Below, in pieces: positions 1-9,385 of a stretch of DNA of 64,000 nt. How positions within the stretch are numbered: the first letter of the stretch is position 1; the number at the start of each line of letters is the position of its first letter. This DNA comes from Klebsiella sp. WP3-W18-ESBL-02 (GTDB lineage: Bacteria; Pseudomonadota; Gammaproteobacteria; Enterobacterales; Enterobacteriaceae). The notes under the pieces were generated by a model that was not told the origin of the DNA, ran no database searches, and saw nothing but the letters and a program-made list of their open reading frames with translations. Made by a program: the position numbers and the translations under genes. The stretch spans positions 5,022,001 to 5,086,000 of the forward strand of contig NZ_AP021972.1 in assembly GCF_014168815.1 (NCBI RefSeq). The letters run 5' to 3'.

Positions 1-69
1 ATCTACAAGAAAGACGGCAAGAATATCTACCCTGACCGCATTACATCTGCGCTGGGAATGGGTAACTGA
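1..69 (+). CDS. Major tail tube protein FII, C-terminal end (partial)
   Basis: Only the last 22 codons are present, ending in TGA at 67-69. Assignment rests on position directly before the E gene and on the ending (DGK...ALGMGN), which resembles the C-termini of P2-type tube proteins. In P2, FII forms the inner tube of the contractile tail. Most of the gene is left of the window, so domain content cannot be checked. Confidence 0.6.
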   Translation: MYKKDGKNIYPDRITSALGMGN

Positions 70-117
70 TTAATCTGATAAGTGGCGGTACAGCCGTGCC
101 GCCCGGAGTATTAAACA

Positions 118-435
118 ATGAGCAAAAAAAACGATAACGCCATTACGCTGGTAAAACCCGTTGTTCGCGGCGATGAGAAAATTACTCAGGTAACGATCAC
201 GGATGAGATCAAACAGGCTGGCTCCCTACGCGGGCTGAAGCTGGTTAACGTGATGAATATGGATGTGGATTCGGTGGCGGTACTGCTGACCCGCGTCACG
301 TCACCGCGCCTCAAACAGACCGAAATCAATGAAATGGATACCCGCGATTTCGTCAGCCTGTCAGAAGCGCTCGTCCCTTTTTTGACACCTGCGGGGTCTG
401 GAGCATCGAACGAGGCGGAGACGGAGAATCAGTAA
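118..435 (+). CDS. Tail protein E (tape-measure chaperone, short form)
   Basis: A 105-residue protein matching P2 gpE in position, between tail tube FII and tape measure T, and in size. In P2 and lambda-like tails the gene pair before the tape measure makes a short protein and a frameshifted long protein that help assemble the tape measure. The start follows a CGGAG ribosome binding site. The gene contains the slippery run at 378-384 used to make the longer E+E' product. Confidence 0.85.
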   Translation: MSKKNDNAITLVKPVVRGDEKITQVTITDEIKQAGSLRGLKLVNVMNMDVDSVAVLLTRVTSPRLKQTEINEMDTRDFVSLSEALVPFLTPAGSGASNEAETENQ

Positions 436-596
436 CACTCCTGCGGTTCGACCTGATCGACGATCTGGTCGCTGATATCGCGGTTGTTTTCAACTGGCCG
501 CCCTCTGAAGTCTTCACGATGGAACTGGGCGAAGTCATAGCCTGGCGTGAGCGGGCGGCTGTCCGAAGTGGAGCCAGTGACAGTGAAAAGCCTTAA
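118..596 (+). CDS. E+E' tail chaperone, -1 frameshift product
   Basis: If ribosomes slip back one base at the T-TTT-TTG heptamer (378-384), translation leaves the E frame and continues to TAA at 594-596, giving about 159 residues. The extension reads with the typical gpE' signature, including ADIAVVFNWPPSE and a following WRERA, so the frame is clearly under selection although it has no good start of its own. This is the established P2 E/E' arrangement. The end overlaps the start region of the tape-measure gene. Confidence 0.85.
378..384 (+). promoter_or_regulatory. -1 ribosomal frameshift site (T TTT TTG)
   Basis: The heptamer TTTTTTG is aligned to the E frame as T-TTT-TTG, which fits the X-XXY-YYZ rule for -1 slippage. 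The -1 frame downstream stays open and encodes the conserved E' domain. P2 uses a T-run at the same place. Confidence 0.85.
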
Positions 597-3549
597 TATC
601 CGCGTCGCGTTCAGCGCGATCGATAAACTTACCCGCCCGGTCAATGCCGCCCGCCAGAGCGCGGGCGGTTTGTCAGAATCCCTCAAAAAAACGCAATCCA
701 GCATTAAAGATCTGGACAGCCAGTCCCGCACGTTCAACCGTCTGCGCGACAGCGTGCAAAAGACCTCCCGCAAAATTGACGAAGCCAGCCGGACGCTTGA
801 AGGGCTGAATCAGGCGCAGCGGGAAGGTACACAGCTTACAGACAAGCAAAAAGCACATATGGCAGCGCTGGCCGCAAAGCTGGAGCGCCTTAACTCTGCA
901 CGCACGCAGGAAATGGTTAAGCTGCGTGCTGCCTCACAGGCGCTGCGCAGCCACGGCGTTTCGCTGGTCGGCAGCGATCGCACCATTCAGAGCGCGATAC
1001 GTCGAACCGAACAGTACAACCAGACGCTGGAGCGGGAACGGCGACAGCTTGCCGCTGTCACACAGGCACGGGCGCGCTATGACCAGATGCAGCAAACAGC
1101 GGGTAAACTTCGCGGCGGTGGCACGATGGCCGTTGCCGGGGCCACTGCTGCCGGTTACGCAGCGGGACGCTTCTTATCCCCCGCAGTTGGGTTTGACCGG
1201 GAAATGTCCCGCGTGCAGGCGCTGACCCGTATAGACAAAAGCTCCGTTGACTTTTCCGCACTTCGTGAACAGGCCAAAAAGCTGGGCGCTGAAACGCAGT
1301 TCACCACGACTGACGCCGCCAGCGGGCAGGCGTTTCTCGCTATGGCCGGTTTCACTCCGCAGGCCATTCAGGCCGCACTGCCCGGCGTGCTCAATATGGC
1401 GCTGGCCGGTGGTATGGATTTAGGCGAAAGCGCCGATATCAGCTCAAATATTCTGTCTCAGTTCCGTCTCGATCCCAAAGAAATGGATCGCGTCAGTGAC
1501 GTACTAACGGGGGCGTTCACCCGCACCAACACCGATCTGCAAAATATCGGTGAGGCGATGAAGTACGCCGGGACAGGTCTTTCCAGTCTTGGCGTCAGCG
1601 TCGAACAGACAACAGCCATGATCGGCGTAATGGCGAACGTAGGCCTGCGCGGTAGTATCGCCGGTACAGGATTACAGGCCGCGTTTTCACGCCTTGCCGC
1701 GCCAACCGGCAGGGCAAAAACCGCCCTCAAGGAACTGGGCGTAGACGTTGCTGACGCCACGGGGAAAATGCGCCCTGCTGAAGAGGTTCTCACTGAACTC
1801 TATAAAAAGATCAGCAAGTACGGCGATACCGACAAGCTCTCTTTCTTTAAAGATATCGCCGGTGAAGAGGCGTCAAAGTCATTGCAGGCACTGGTTATGT
1901 CAGCCGGGAGTGGGGAACTCCAGAAGTTGCTGGAAGCACTGAAAAACGCCAAAGGTGAGGCGCAGAAGGCCGCCAAAATAATGGCGGATAACCTTGATGG
2001 CGATCTCAAAAATCTGGACAGCGCCTGGGAAGGCTTCCGCATCCAGATTAACGATCTCGTCGATAATCAGCTCCGCGCCCTGACTCAGGGACTGAGTGAC
2101 GTTGTGGGGAATATGACGCAGTGGGCGAAGGAAAATCCGAAGCTCACCCAATCTCTGCTGGTTGTCGGTGGTAGTGTTCTGGCACTGACCGCCGCCATTG
2201 GTGGCACATCGCTGGCGGTCGGCCTGCTGATGGGGCCGCTGGCTAAACTTCAGCTAGGTTTTACCCTACTGACGGGGGGCAGAGGCATAACCGGAACGGT
2301 TGCCGCTCTGCGAACACTCGGCACGGCTTCCGGCCCGGCAATGGCAAGCGTGCGCGGATGGGGGCCAGTTCTCGGCTCATTAGCAGGGAAAATGCGGGGA
2401 GTTTCAACCATCATACCCGCTATGCGTGGCGCACTTATGGGGGTATTTCTTGCGCCTGGTGCCGCGCTGGGCGCACTGACCAAAAACCTCGGAATGCTTG
2501 CACTTCGCCTTACGGGTTTTACGACCATATGGAGCATTATCACAACTGCTGTGTCTATGCTGGGTACTGCGCTGTCACTGCTGTTGAGTCCGATTGGCCT
2601 GATAGTAGCGGCGTTTGTTGCTGCCGGGGTTCTTATCTGGCGTTATTGGGAGCCTCTTAAAGCATTTTTTGCGGGTGTATTTACCGGCATCATGGAAAGA
2701 CTGGCCCCGTTATGTGAGACCTTCGCGCAGTTTAGCCCTATCTTTGATGCGATAAGCAGCGCTGTTAGCCAGGTCTTTAACTGGTTCAAATCTCTGCTTT
2801 CCCCGATGGAGTCCAGCAAAGAAACACTGGATAAATGCGCCAGCGCCGGTGAGGTGTTCGGCAATGTCCTGGGCGGTGCGCTCCAGCTTGTCCTGGCTCC
2901 CGCAAAAATGCTGCTGGATACATTAGCCTGGATCCTTGAAAAGCTCGGTGTTCTGCCTGATGAGGCCGAAAAAGCCAGAAAGAAGATCGAAGACGCACAG
3001 CGCATGGCTGTTCTTCAGGACAAAGTCGCCCTTCTTCAGGGAGATATCGCGAAGGTTGCACCGAAAAAAGTTGAGGTGAATAACGTTCCGCCTGGCGCAC
3101 CGCAACCCACATCACCGCTAACCGGCGATAACGGCACTATGCGCAGGTTGCAGAGTATCGACAGCAACACCAAAACGACAGCCGACAACACGAAGAAGAT
3201 CGGCCCCGGCGATATCGTGTTTAAAAACCTGCCTCGTGCGCTGGCCGTTCGTGGGGAATGGAAGGAATCGCAGCTGGCCAGCACAGTCAGGAACAACGGG
3301 TTAAGCGCACGCCCCGCAGTGGTAGCGGCATCGCTTCCCGTTAAACAGGCTGAACTTCTGCCAGTCAGCCGCAGCTCCAGCAATATACCGGTTGCCACTG
3401 GTGGCTTTACGGGAGAAATCCACGTACATCTTCACGGCGTTGACCGGCAGGACGCGCGCGAAATTGGCCGGATTGCCGCCGACGCAGTGAATGCCGAAAT
3501 GGCCCGCCTTGCGCGGCTCAATCGCGGCAGCTTCAAAGACAGAGATTAA
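583..3549 (+). CDS. Tail tape measure protein T
   Basis: About 988 residues from the GTG at 583, which has GGAG nine bases upstream; an in-frame GTG at 547 would add 12 residues without better support. The N-terminal 130 residues are strongly helical (coiled-coil-like). The family core follows (FDREMSRVQALTRIDK onward, roughly residues 200-500), with several hydrophobic segments at about 530-720. P2 T is 815 residues, so a longer tail than P2 is expected if length scales as in other tape measures. It sits between E/E' and U. Confidence 0.92.
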   Translation: MKSLNIRVAFSAIDKLTRPVNAARQSAGGLSESLKKTQSSIKDLDSQSRTFNRLRDSVQKTSRKIDEASRTLEGLNQAQREGTQLTDKQKAHMAALAAKLERLNSARTQEMVKLRAASQALRSHGVSLVGSDRTIQSAIRRTEQYNQTLERERRQLAAVTQARARYDQMQQTAGKLRGGGTMAVAGATAAGYAAGRFLSPAVGFDREMSRVQALTRIDKSSVDFSALREQAKKLGAETQFTTTDAASGQAFLAMAGFTPQAIQAALPGVLNMALAGGMDLGESADISSNILSQFRLDPKEMDRVSDVLTGAFTRTNTDLQNIGEAMKYAGTGLSSLGVSVEQTTAMIGVMANVGLRGSIAGTGLQAAFSRLAAPTGRAKTALKELGVDVADATGKMRPAEEVLTELYKKISKYGDTDKLSFFKDIAGEEASKSLQALVMSAGSGELQKLLEALKNAKGEAQKAAKIMADNLDGDLKNLDSAWEGFRIQINDLVDNQLRALTQGLSDVVGNMTQWAKENPKLTQSLLVVGGSVLALTAAIGGTSLAVGLLMGPLAKLQLGFTLLTGGRGITGTVAALRTLGTASGPAMASVRGWGPVLGSLAGKMRGVSTIIPAMRGALMGVFLAPGAALGALTKNLGMLALRLTGFTTIWSIITTAVSMLGTALSLLLSPIGLIVAAFVAAGVLIWRYWEPLKAFFAGVFTGIMERLAPLCETFAQFSPIFDAISSAVSQVFNWFKSLLSPMESSKETLDKCASAGEVFGNVLGGALQLVLAPAKMLLDTLAWILEKLGVLPDEAEKARKKIEDAQRMAVLQDKVALLQGDIAKVAPKKVEVNNVPPGAPQPTSPLTGDNGTMRRLQSIDSNTKTTADNTKKIGPGDIVFKNLPRALAVRGEWKESQLASTVRNNGLSARPAVVAASLPVKQAELLPVSRSSSNIPVATGGFTGEIHVHLHGVDRQDAREIGRIAADAVNAEMARLARLNRGSFKDRD

Positions 3550-3563
3550 GGGGAAGCAACATT

Positions 3564-4052
3564 ATGATGATGATATACGGGATGTTCGTTTTTGAACTGA
3601 AGACGCTGCCTTACCAGCAACTTCGCCACTCGCTGAACTGGCGCCATGTGAAGAATGATCGCATCAACCGATCGGCAAAATGGCAGTACATCGGCGCGGG
3701 GGAGACGCAGATCAACCTTGACGGGGTGCTTTACCCTGAAATTACGGGCGGCGACGTATCTCTTACCGTTCTGGCAACACAGGCATACACCGGGCGTCCC
3801 TGGCCTTTAATCAGCGGTGCGGGGCAGATTTACGGTATGTATGTGCTGACCGGGCTACAGGCCACGCATACGGAATTTGACCGCTACGGGAAGGCGAAAA
3901 AAATTGAGTTTTCAATCAGCTTTCAGCGTTGTGATGAAGACCTACGCGAACGCCTGCAAGCGTCGTCCATTGGCGACCTGCTTTCAGGTTTGAAGGATAA
4001 AGCCACGTCCGCCTACAACTCCGCCAGCAGTACGCTGTCTGGCCTGTTCTGA
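3564..4052 (+). CDS. Tail protein U
   Basis: A 162-residue protein of the P2 gpU family, 14 bases after the tape measure gene with a GGGGAAG ribosome binding site. Three consecutive ATG codons make the exact start ambiguous by two residues. GpU is needed to complete the tail tube end. In P2 it is followed by D on the same strand; here a hairpin terminator and the convergent tail-fibre operon follow, so D is missing from this place. Confidence 0.9.
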   Translation: MMMIYGMFVFELKTLPYQQLRHSLNWRHVKNDRINRSAKWQYIGAGETQINLDGVLYPEITGGDVSLTVLATQAYTGRPWPLISGAGQIYGMYVLTGLQATHTEFDRYGKAKKIEFSISFQRCDEDLRERLQASSIGDLLSGLKDKATSAYNSASSTLSGLF

Positions 4053-4071
4053 CGGTATCCATATAAAACTA

Positions 4072-4091
4072 AAGCGGGCATTTGCCCGCTT
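4072..4091. terminator. Hairpin between convergent U and tail-fibre operons
   Basis: Perfect 8-bp stem AAGCGGGC/GCCCGCTT with a 4-base loop, just after the U stop. A-rich before and T-containing after, so it could act on both strands. The next 115 bases to the end of the tail-fibre assembly gene show no gene. Confidence 0.7.
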
Positions 4092-4206
4092 CATCTTCCG
4101 TAACACACCGCCATAACTGACCGTGCTGCAGCACCGTTAAAAATGATCATACTCGATACACATGGCCAGCACAGTTAAAACTGGCAGTGCGTGCCGGAAT
4201 GCAGAC

Positions 4207-4803
4207 TTATTCTGGCTTATCCGGCCAGGTAATGTCTGGCGCTTTCGACGTATCAACAACCTGCACAGCTTTGATGTATTTCATCCATGCTATCAAGCTG
4301 GCTTTGTCTTCATCGCTGATAATGCCTAACTGTAGTTCGGTCTGCCATAGGCTGATCGTTGTTTGTGCCTCTGCAAGTAACGCAGCCTTCTGTTGCTCCG
4401 CCGCTTCCACATCCGCTGCGTGCTGCGCTTTCGTATCCGTCACCCACTCGCTGCCGTTCCATGTGTCGTAAGGCGTTGGCGGTGCAAGCGTAGTGGTGTC
4501 ATTTGGGTAATCACCGGGGGCGGAAATAATCACCGCTTCACCTGTTTCAGTGCTATATACCGTTTCTCCACGGTGATCAGCTACGTATTCCCAGGCGGTA
4601 AAATCCGCTGACCGGCAAATAGTGAAATCTTCTTTACTTTCACCCGGCGCATCAGTGCATGAGTTAGCGGGAATTCCAACCCCAACGGCCAGGTATTCAA
4701 CGGATGAGGAAAGATACTCGCGCGTTTCGCCATCGTAATTAAACACGGTAATATCACCGGCCACTATCGCAATAAAATTGCTGTTTAATTTTGCCTCTGA
4801 CAT
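4207..4803 (-). CDS. Tail fibre assembly protein (gpG/Tfa family)
   Basis: 198 residues. The C-terminal half (YDTWNGSEWVTDTKAQ, then a helical AEAQTTISLWQTELQLG segment) is typical of Caudo_TAP/Tfa chaperones, which fold and attach the tail fibre and can shape receptor specificity. Its start codon overlaps the stop of the tail-fibre gene. It is the last gene of the leftward late operon and converges on U. Confidence 0.85.
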   Translation of the reverse strand: MSEAKLNSNFIAIVAGDITVFNYDGETREYLSSSVEYLAVGVGIPANSCTDAPGESKEDFTICRSADFTAWEYVADHRGETVYSTETGEAVIISAPGDYPNDTTTLAPPTPYDTWNGSEWVTDTKAQHAADVEAAEQQKAALLAEAQTTISLWQTELQLGIISDEDKASLIAWMKYIKAVQVVDTSKAPDITWPDKPE

Positions 4804-5855
4804 TATGCAGCCCTCACGATGTAGTTAAATGCAACGTTGCGCGGCCTGTTTTCAGACGCCACAGGAACAATGCGAGAGGCATCAAAAAATATTTTTTCAC
4901 CCTGAGAAGGATTCAAGCCACCTGTTCCGCCAACACTCGGTGCATCTAATATGAAAGAGCCATCCTCATAAATTCCCTCATTGGCATTTTTGCCATTATT
5001 ATAGAATGCTCCTGTTGACTTACCGTTATAGGGAACATCAAGCGACTGCTCTCCCGTGATATTGCGAATAGCATCGTTCTGAGCCGTCAATAAAATGCGC
5101 CCGCTGTCAGTGCCGCGCCCATCATCCCAGCCACGAACAAACTCACCTCGCAGATCCGGCAATTTCCCGGTGGAATAGACTTTCGCCAGTTTCGGATATT
5201 TGGCGGTATCAAACGTTGCACCATTACATTTAAGCCAGCCGCTCGGAGGCGTCGCCTGCGGCCACGGAAGTGGGAATCCAACTGGGATATATGTATCAAT
5301 ATCCGTCTCAAGCAAATACTGCGTATGGGGATCACTGGCAGCTACATGCGCGGCCAATTTCTGATCTACATAAGCCTTAACCTCAATAACGGCATCATCA
5401 ACATATTTACGGGTTGCCAGTACCACGGACGGATCGATTTTCAGCGTTATAGCTTCGGTGCTGCTGACAATCAGGATCACGCGAATCACCTGCACGCGCC
5501 CGCTGCCTTCCTGCAACTGTGGTTTATAAGTCTCTGCACAGTTGGCAACCGCAATCATATCGCCGTCTTTATCAAACAGGCCGATCTCACGGATCCACCA
5601 TCCGCCCACATCTTCCGGTATGACCTGTTCCGCAATGATCTGATTGGTGTTAACCGGGTCAATAGTCAGCATATTCAGTTGCGCACGGCGCAGCTCATGC
5701 GTCAGCGCGGTCTGTGCCGGGTTCGGTGTCGGCAGCGCGCCGTTACCATCGCCTACGGCCATCTGGGTGATCTCAACCTGCGCACCCAATGCCGTGGCGT
5801 TTGCCAGTTTTGCCGCCCCGATATTGGTTAACAGGGCAAAATATTTAGTCGCCAC
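4803..5855 (-). CDS. Tail fibre protein H
   Basis: A 350-residue fibre from a GTG start at 5855, chosen because GGAG lies seven bases upstream and the start fits the P2 H N-terminus. A TTG start at 5876 is possible but weaker. The N-terminal 150 residues match the P2 H baseplate-attachment region (GAAKLANA, MAVGDGNG, VIPEDVGGWWIRE). A linker and a collar-type domain (GWLKCNG, LPDLRGEFVRGWD) follow, then a variable tip. P2 H is 669 residues, so the shaft here is much shorter. Overlaps gpI upstream and its chaperone downstream. Confidence 0.88.
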   Translation of the reverse strand: MATKYFALLTNIGAAKLANATALGAQVEITQMAVGDGNGALPTPNPAQTALTHELRRAQLNMLTIDPVNTNQIIAEQVIPEDVGGWWIREIGLFDKDGDMIAVANCAETYKPQLQEGSGRVQVIRVILIVSSTEAITLKIDPSVVLATRKYVDDAVIEVKAYVDQKLAAHVAASDPHTQYLLETDIDTYIPVGFPLPWPQATPPSGWLKCNGATFDTAKYPKLAKVYSTGKLPDLRGEFVRGWDDGRGTDSGRILLTAQNDAIRNITGEQSLDVPYNGKSTGAFYNNGKNANEGIYEDGSFILDAPSVGGTGGLNPSQGEKIFFDASRIVPVASENRPRNVAFNYIVRAA

Positions 5856-6459
5856 TTGCGATCTCCACGGTATCAATTAAATGGACTGCCGCGCCGGTGT
5901 AGTCGCCACCGCCCACGGATATGGTTTCAGGAAAATAGGGGTAAACGGTCAGCGTATCGCCGATATAACATCCCGCCCCGACTTCGATATACCCCTGCGA
6001 CTGAAGCGAAAGGGACAGGCCAGTCAGGTGACGACTTCTCGGCTTGGCATCGTCAATAAGGCGCTCAAGCTCAAGATAGGTTTCCTCCGTAATCCCCTGT
6101 TCCTGAATACCGATTTCAAGCCTGAAGGTTCCCGGTTCTTCGCCGCTCTGCCACCACTCGATCACGCGCAGCAGAAAGCCGAAAGGTTCAACGACGCGGC
6201 GCAAAGCGGAAATAGTGCCCTTCTGACGGTGAACCAGCCAGGAGGCTTTAATTACCTGCCGTTTAGTCTGTTCTGACCAGTTCTTATCCCAGCGGTCAAC
6301 AGACAGCGCCCAGGCGAGATAAGGCAGAAGATCAGCGGGGCATTCGTCCGGATTCCACAGCTTACGCAGATCAACAGGAATATCGGTAAGCCGTTCCGTC
6401 ACCGTCTCCGTGCTGCGCATAAAGCCGCTGGCCGAAGGCGGCAGCATGTTGTTATTCAT
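5845..6459 (-). CDS. Baseplate protein I
   Basis: 204 residues from MNNNMLPPSASGF at 6459, overlapping the J stop. Homologous to P2 gpI (LPYLAWALSVDRWDKNW motif), a baseplate component linking J and the tail fibre. A further upstream in-frame start (6492) lies inside J and lacks support. Confidence 0.9.
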   Translation of the reverse strand: MNNNMLPPSASGFMRSTETVTERLTDIPVDLRKLWNPDECPADLLPYLAWALSVDRWDKNWSEQTKRQVIKASWLVHRQKGTISALRRVVEPFGFLLRVIEWWQSGEEPGTFRLEIGIQEQGITEETYLELERLIDDAKPRSRHLTGLSLSLQSQGYIEVGAGCYIGDTLTVYPYFPETISVGGGDYTGAAVHLIDTVEIASGD

Positions 6460-7348
6460 CGGTGCCCCCGGCCTCAATCGTGAATGACTCACACCGCGCC
6501 GCCTGCGTATCGGCGATCACAATATCGCTGGCAGGCTCCAGCAGTTCCACCCTCTGCACGCCCTGAACATGCAGCGCCGCCATAATAGCTGAGCGGGCAA
6601 CGTCACGCCCAATCTTGCCCTGTTGATTCAGCCAGGACTGAAGCGCGTCCTGCGCGGCGATATGGATAGGTTCAGACTCAGGGCCGGGGTAGAAATACAG
6701 CAGCGCATTGATCTGATAATTCACGATCTCTGCCGCCTGAACGGTCAGACGATCGGCAACGGGGCGCTTATCATCAGCAGACAGCGCCTTATCCACCGTC
6801 GCCAGCAGTTCCGCGCTGGCGGTGCCGTCACCTTCGGTAGACAGTACAGAGACCACCACCACGGCGGGCGACGGGCTGATCGCTTTAGCGTCCGCCACTT
6901 TGCCGCTGGCACTTTTGGCAAAATATTCATATGCGCCGGTTGGCCCCGCCACGCTCAGCCCTTCAAACGCAGCCTGTGCGCGCAAACGCAGTGCGGTATC
7001 GCTTTCCGTTACTGCGTCAGTGGTTGCCGTCTCCGGGGTGATGATCAGACGTTCGGTATTCAGGTTGCCCGCGAGATTATCAAGATCGGACGATACGGCA
7101 TGACTCAACATGCACGCTGCCGCGCCGTCATTAATCCGCTGCCTGAGCATCATTTCACGGTAGGCAACCACCTGGGCGATCACGTTCAGCGGTTCGGATT
7201 CCAGCTCCAGCGCGGCGGCAACGGATGCCTGCTGTTCCTTGGGGAATGCCGCCAGCATGACGGCTTTGACCTCGCTGAGAATGACTTCAAAGTCCAGCAC
7301 TTCGATAATTTGCGGCTGCGGTAGCTGCGATAAATCAACTGTTGCCAT
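6452..7348 (-). CDS. Baseplate assembly protein J
   Basis: 298 residues, close to P2 gpJ (302), Mu gp47-like baseplate wedge family. The start at 7348 is preceded by GGAG with 8-base spacing and lies inside the end of W. Part of the tightly overlapping V-W-J-I-H-G run. Confidence 0.92.
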   Translation of the reverse strand: MATVDLSQLPQPQIIEVLDFEVILSEVKAVMLAAFPKEQQASVAAALELESEPLNVIAQVVAYREMMLRQRINDGAAACMLSHAVSSDLDNLAGNLNTERLIITPETATTDAVTESDTALRLRAQAAFEGLSVAGPTGAYEYFAKSASGKVADAKAISPSPAVVVVSVLSTEGDGTASAELLATVDKALSADDKRPVADRLTVQAAEIVNYQINALLYFYPGPESEPIHIAAQDALQSWLNQQGKIGRDVARSAIMAALHVQGVQRVELLEPASDIVIADTQAARCESFTIEAGGTDE

Positions 7349-7703
7349 TACTGCCACTCCTGAGCGTCAGCGCACTGCCTGCCGTCTGCATGGTTTCGGT
7401 AATAATGCCGACCAGTTCAGCGGTGACAGCACCATCCTTTGAATAACTGATATTGATGCCGTTCAGGGCAATACGCGGCTCCCACATCGTCAGGGCGATC
7501 ACCGCCGCACTCATACATTGCAGGCGCGTCACTTCGTTTTGCGGTTCATCCAGCAGATCGGGGATCATGCTGCCGTAATCCCGCCGCATCACCCGGCTTG
7601 CCAGCGGCGTGGTCAGTATGTCGCGTACTGAATTCCACAGCTGATCGGTATCGGTAAGCTGGCCCGTGCCGTCCGGGTTCATGCCGGTATAACGAACAGT
7701 CAT
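7335..7703 (-). CDS. Baseplate wedge protein W (gp25-like)
   Basis: 122 residues, similar to P2 gpW (115) and T4 gp25-like lysozyme-related wedge proteins; it starts MTVRYTGMNPDGTGQL and contains RVMRRDYGS and EPRIAL. Overlaps V by four bases and J by 14. Confidence 0.9.
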   Translation of the reverse strand: MTVRYTGMNPDGTGQLTDTDQLWNSVRDILTTPLASRVMRRDYGSMIPDLLDEPQNEVTRLQCMSAAVIALTMWEPRIALNGINISYSKDGAVTAELVGIITETMQTAGSALTLRSGSNGNS

Positions 7704-8275
7704 AGCGGTGCCCCTGTAGTGCCGCCGCTGTCGCCAGGGTGTTTGTGCGTGTGCAGGACCTTGCCGTTTGACGAAAGCGATCCGTCAGAATGAGTCACAT
7801 CACCCTTCATCGTGCCGCCTTCCGTCAATTCGAACGTCCGCGTTTTCAGATGGTCGGTGCATTCCACCAACGGCGTTTCAAGCGTGACGCTGGCAGAGGC
7901 TTTGATATGTGCTGTTTTCATGCCTTGGGCTTCCAGCGCGCTGGCCTCCGCGTCATAGCGTAAAGAGGCACCGTCTGGCGCTGTCAGCACAATCTCTTTC
8001 AGACTGCTGCCCGGCGCAGGGTTGTCACTGCTGTAGAGACTGCCGATAATGACCGCCGTTTCTGGGTTGCCACCGATACAGCCCAGCCAGACCTGTTCAC
8101 CCACGGAAGGCGGCACCCATATACTGAATGCCCCGGCGTGCGTGGTGTTCCAGCGCAGCCAGTCGGTCTGAAGTTCGCCGCTTTGCACGCGCACGCGCCA
8201 GCTCTCTTCATCAACGGCAATAACGACGCCGACACGTAGGATATTTTCCAGCAGGCGGATCAGTTCAGCGCTCAT
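7700..8275 (-). CDS. Baseplate spike protein V
   Basis: 191 residues of the P2 gpV family (P2: 211). An N-terminal OB-like region with WLRWNTTHAG and GEQVWLGCIGGNPETAVIIGSLY is followed by a repetitive beta-rich spike section and a short C-terminus with HTHKHPG, compatible with the apical metal-binding HxH motif of P2 and phi92 spikes. It pierces the outer membrane during infection. Overlaps S and W. Confidence 0.92.
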   Translation of the reverse strand: MSAELIRLLENILRVGVVIAVDEESWRVRVQSGELQTDWLRWNTTHAGAFSIWVPPSVGEQVWLGCIGGNPETAVIIGSLYSSDNPAPGSSLKEIVLTAPDGASLRYDAEASALEAQGMKTAHIKASASVTLETPLVECTDHLKTRTFELTEGGTMKGDVTHSDGSLSSNGKVLHTHKHPGDSGGTTGAPL

Positions 8276-8910
8276 CGTGCGGCACTCCCCAGGCTGTTAA
8301 CCATCTGTTCCGTAATCATCCGCTCATCGCCAGCGGTAAAGCCCAGCAGCTCACGCACCGGATATTTAGCAAAAGCACCGGGCCCGACCTGATCGCGCAG
8401 GCCGTACTGGTGCACACGCGCAATGCGCGCGGCTACGCCGTCATAACCCACGGAAGTGCCGCCAGCATCAGCGCGCATTTTGAGAAAGCGATAACTGCGC
8501 AACCGCTGAAACATCGGCACCTTCTTCGCAGTGCTGCGGCGCACTGAGCGCGTATTGATCTCGATGTAACGCTCAATATCGCTGCGGTAAAACGTGCGAA
8601 TATCGTTGCGCTCTTCGTCAAAGCCGGTAATGGTGCGCCCGTATTTCCCCCGGCCTCCATGCCAGTTTTTCAGGCGGCGGATCTCACCCTGCCAGACAAA
8701 CACAATACCCTGCTGAGAACGCAGCACCCTGCGGCGTCGGGCAGGATACGGCGAACCTTCGGGGTTTTGCTGTGCTTTGATGCGCTGCTGCTGGCTCTTT
8801 CGCAGTGCCTGGCCAACCGCGCGGGCGGTGCGAACACGTCCGGCCTGAGAGGTGCCCGCGAGTATGTCGTTGAATACCTGATCCAGCTCACGGAAGAGAT
8901 CGTTACTCAT
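8272..8910 (-). CDS. Tail completion protein S
   Basis: 212 residues of the phage virion morphogenesis family (P2 gpS, 150 residues). It is longer than P2 S, mainly through a basic insertion in the middle (GRGKYGRTITGFDEERN and following). Overlaps R by eight bases and V by four. Confidence 0.88.
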   Translation of the reverse strand: MSNDLFRELDQVFNDILAGTSQAGRVRTARAVGQALRKSQQQRIKAQQNPEGSPYPARRRRVLRSQQGIVFVWQGEIRRLKNWHGGRGKYGRTITGFDEERNDIRTFYRSDIERYIEINTRSVRRSTAKKVPMFQRLRSYRFLKMRADAGGTSVGYDGVAARIARVHQYGLRDQVGPGAFAKYPVRELLGFTAGDERMITEQMVNSLGSAAR

Positions 8911-9373
8911 GCGCGTCAGCCTCCCACGTTACATCTTCAAAGATGGTGCTCCAGTCGCCGTCCGCTGACGGTATGCGCGGTTTAGGTTCCGGTAAATGCT
9001 CCGCCCTGGGGATGCCTTTTGCGTCCAGAGTGACCTTTACGCGCTCGTGCAGCGGCATTTCAAAAAGAATGTCGGCGGTATCGTCGTTGTTGATAAGGGT
9101 CGTAAATTTAACGTTCCGGTTCTTCTCCGGGTTCAGCAGCAGATCGGGCTGGTTGTGCCAGAGCCATGCCATTAACGGCAGCGTGAAATCATCAATATCA
9201 CCGGCAAAGTTCATTACAAACAGCACCAGGGTATAGCGGTACATAAACGATGGCGTTTCGCCGGTCGTCTCGATATTCCCTTCTTCCACAAAAACGGTGA
9301 AGGCTTCAGGATTGGCCCTGCACCATTTGTTAGCGCGGGTCAGGGTCTCGCGCAGTGAGTCAGCTTTCAGCAT
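8903..9373 (-). CDS. Tail completion protein R
   Basis: 156 residues, matching P2 gpR (LTRANKWCRANPEAFTVF; MAWLWHNQPDLL). R and S act in joining tail to head. It follows the small membrane gene at 9386-9478 and overlaps S. Confidence 0.9.
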   Translation of the reverse strand: MLKADSLRETLTRANKWCRANPEAFTVFVEEGNIETTGETPSFMYRYTLVLFVMNFAGDIDDFTLPLMAWLWHNQPDLLLNPEKNRNVKFTTLINNDDTADILFEMPLHERVKVTLDAKGIPRAEHLPEPKPRIPSADGDWSTIFEDVTWEADAHE

Positions 9374-9385
9374 GGTGATACCTTC

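Noticed and set aside
435..600. Possible frameshift mutation at the end of tail gene E
   Set aside because: It is the programmed -1 frameshift of P2-type E/E', with a proper slippery heptamer and conserved E' sequence.
4092..6500. Site-specific invertible tail-fibre cassette (Gin/Cin type)
   Set aside because: No second fibre or chaperone fragment and no invertase gene are visible; the strand switch involves the E-T-U block, not alternative fibre ends.
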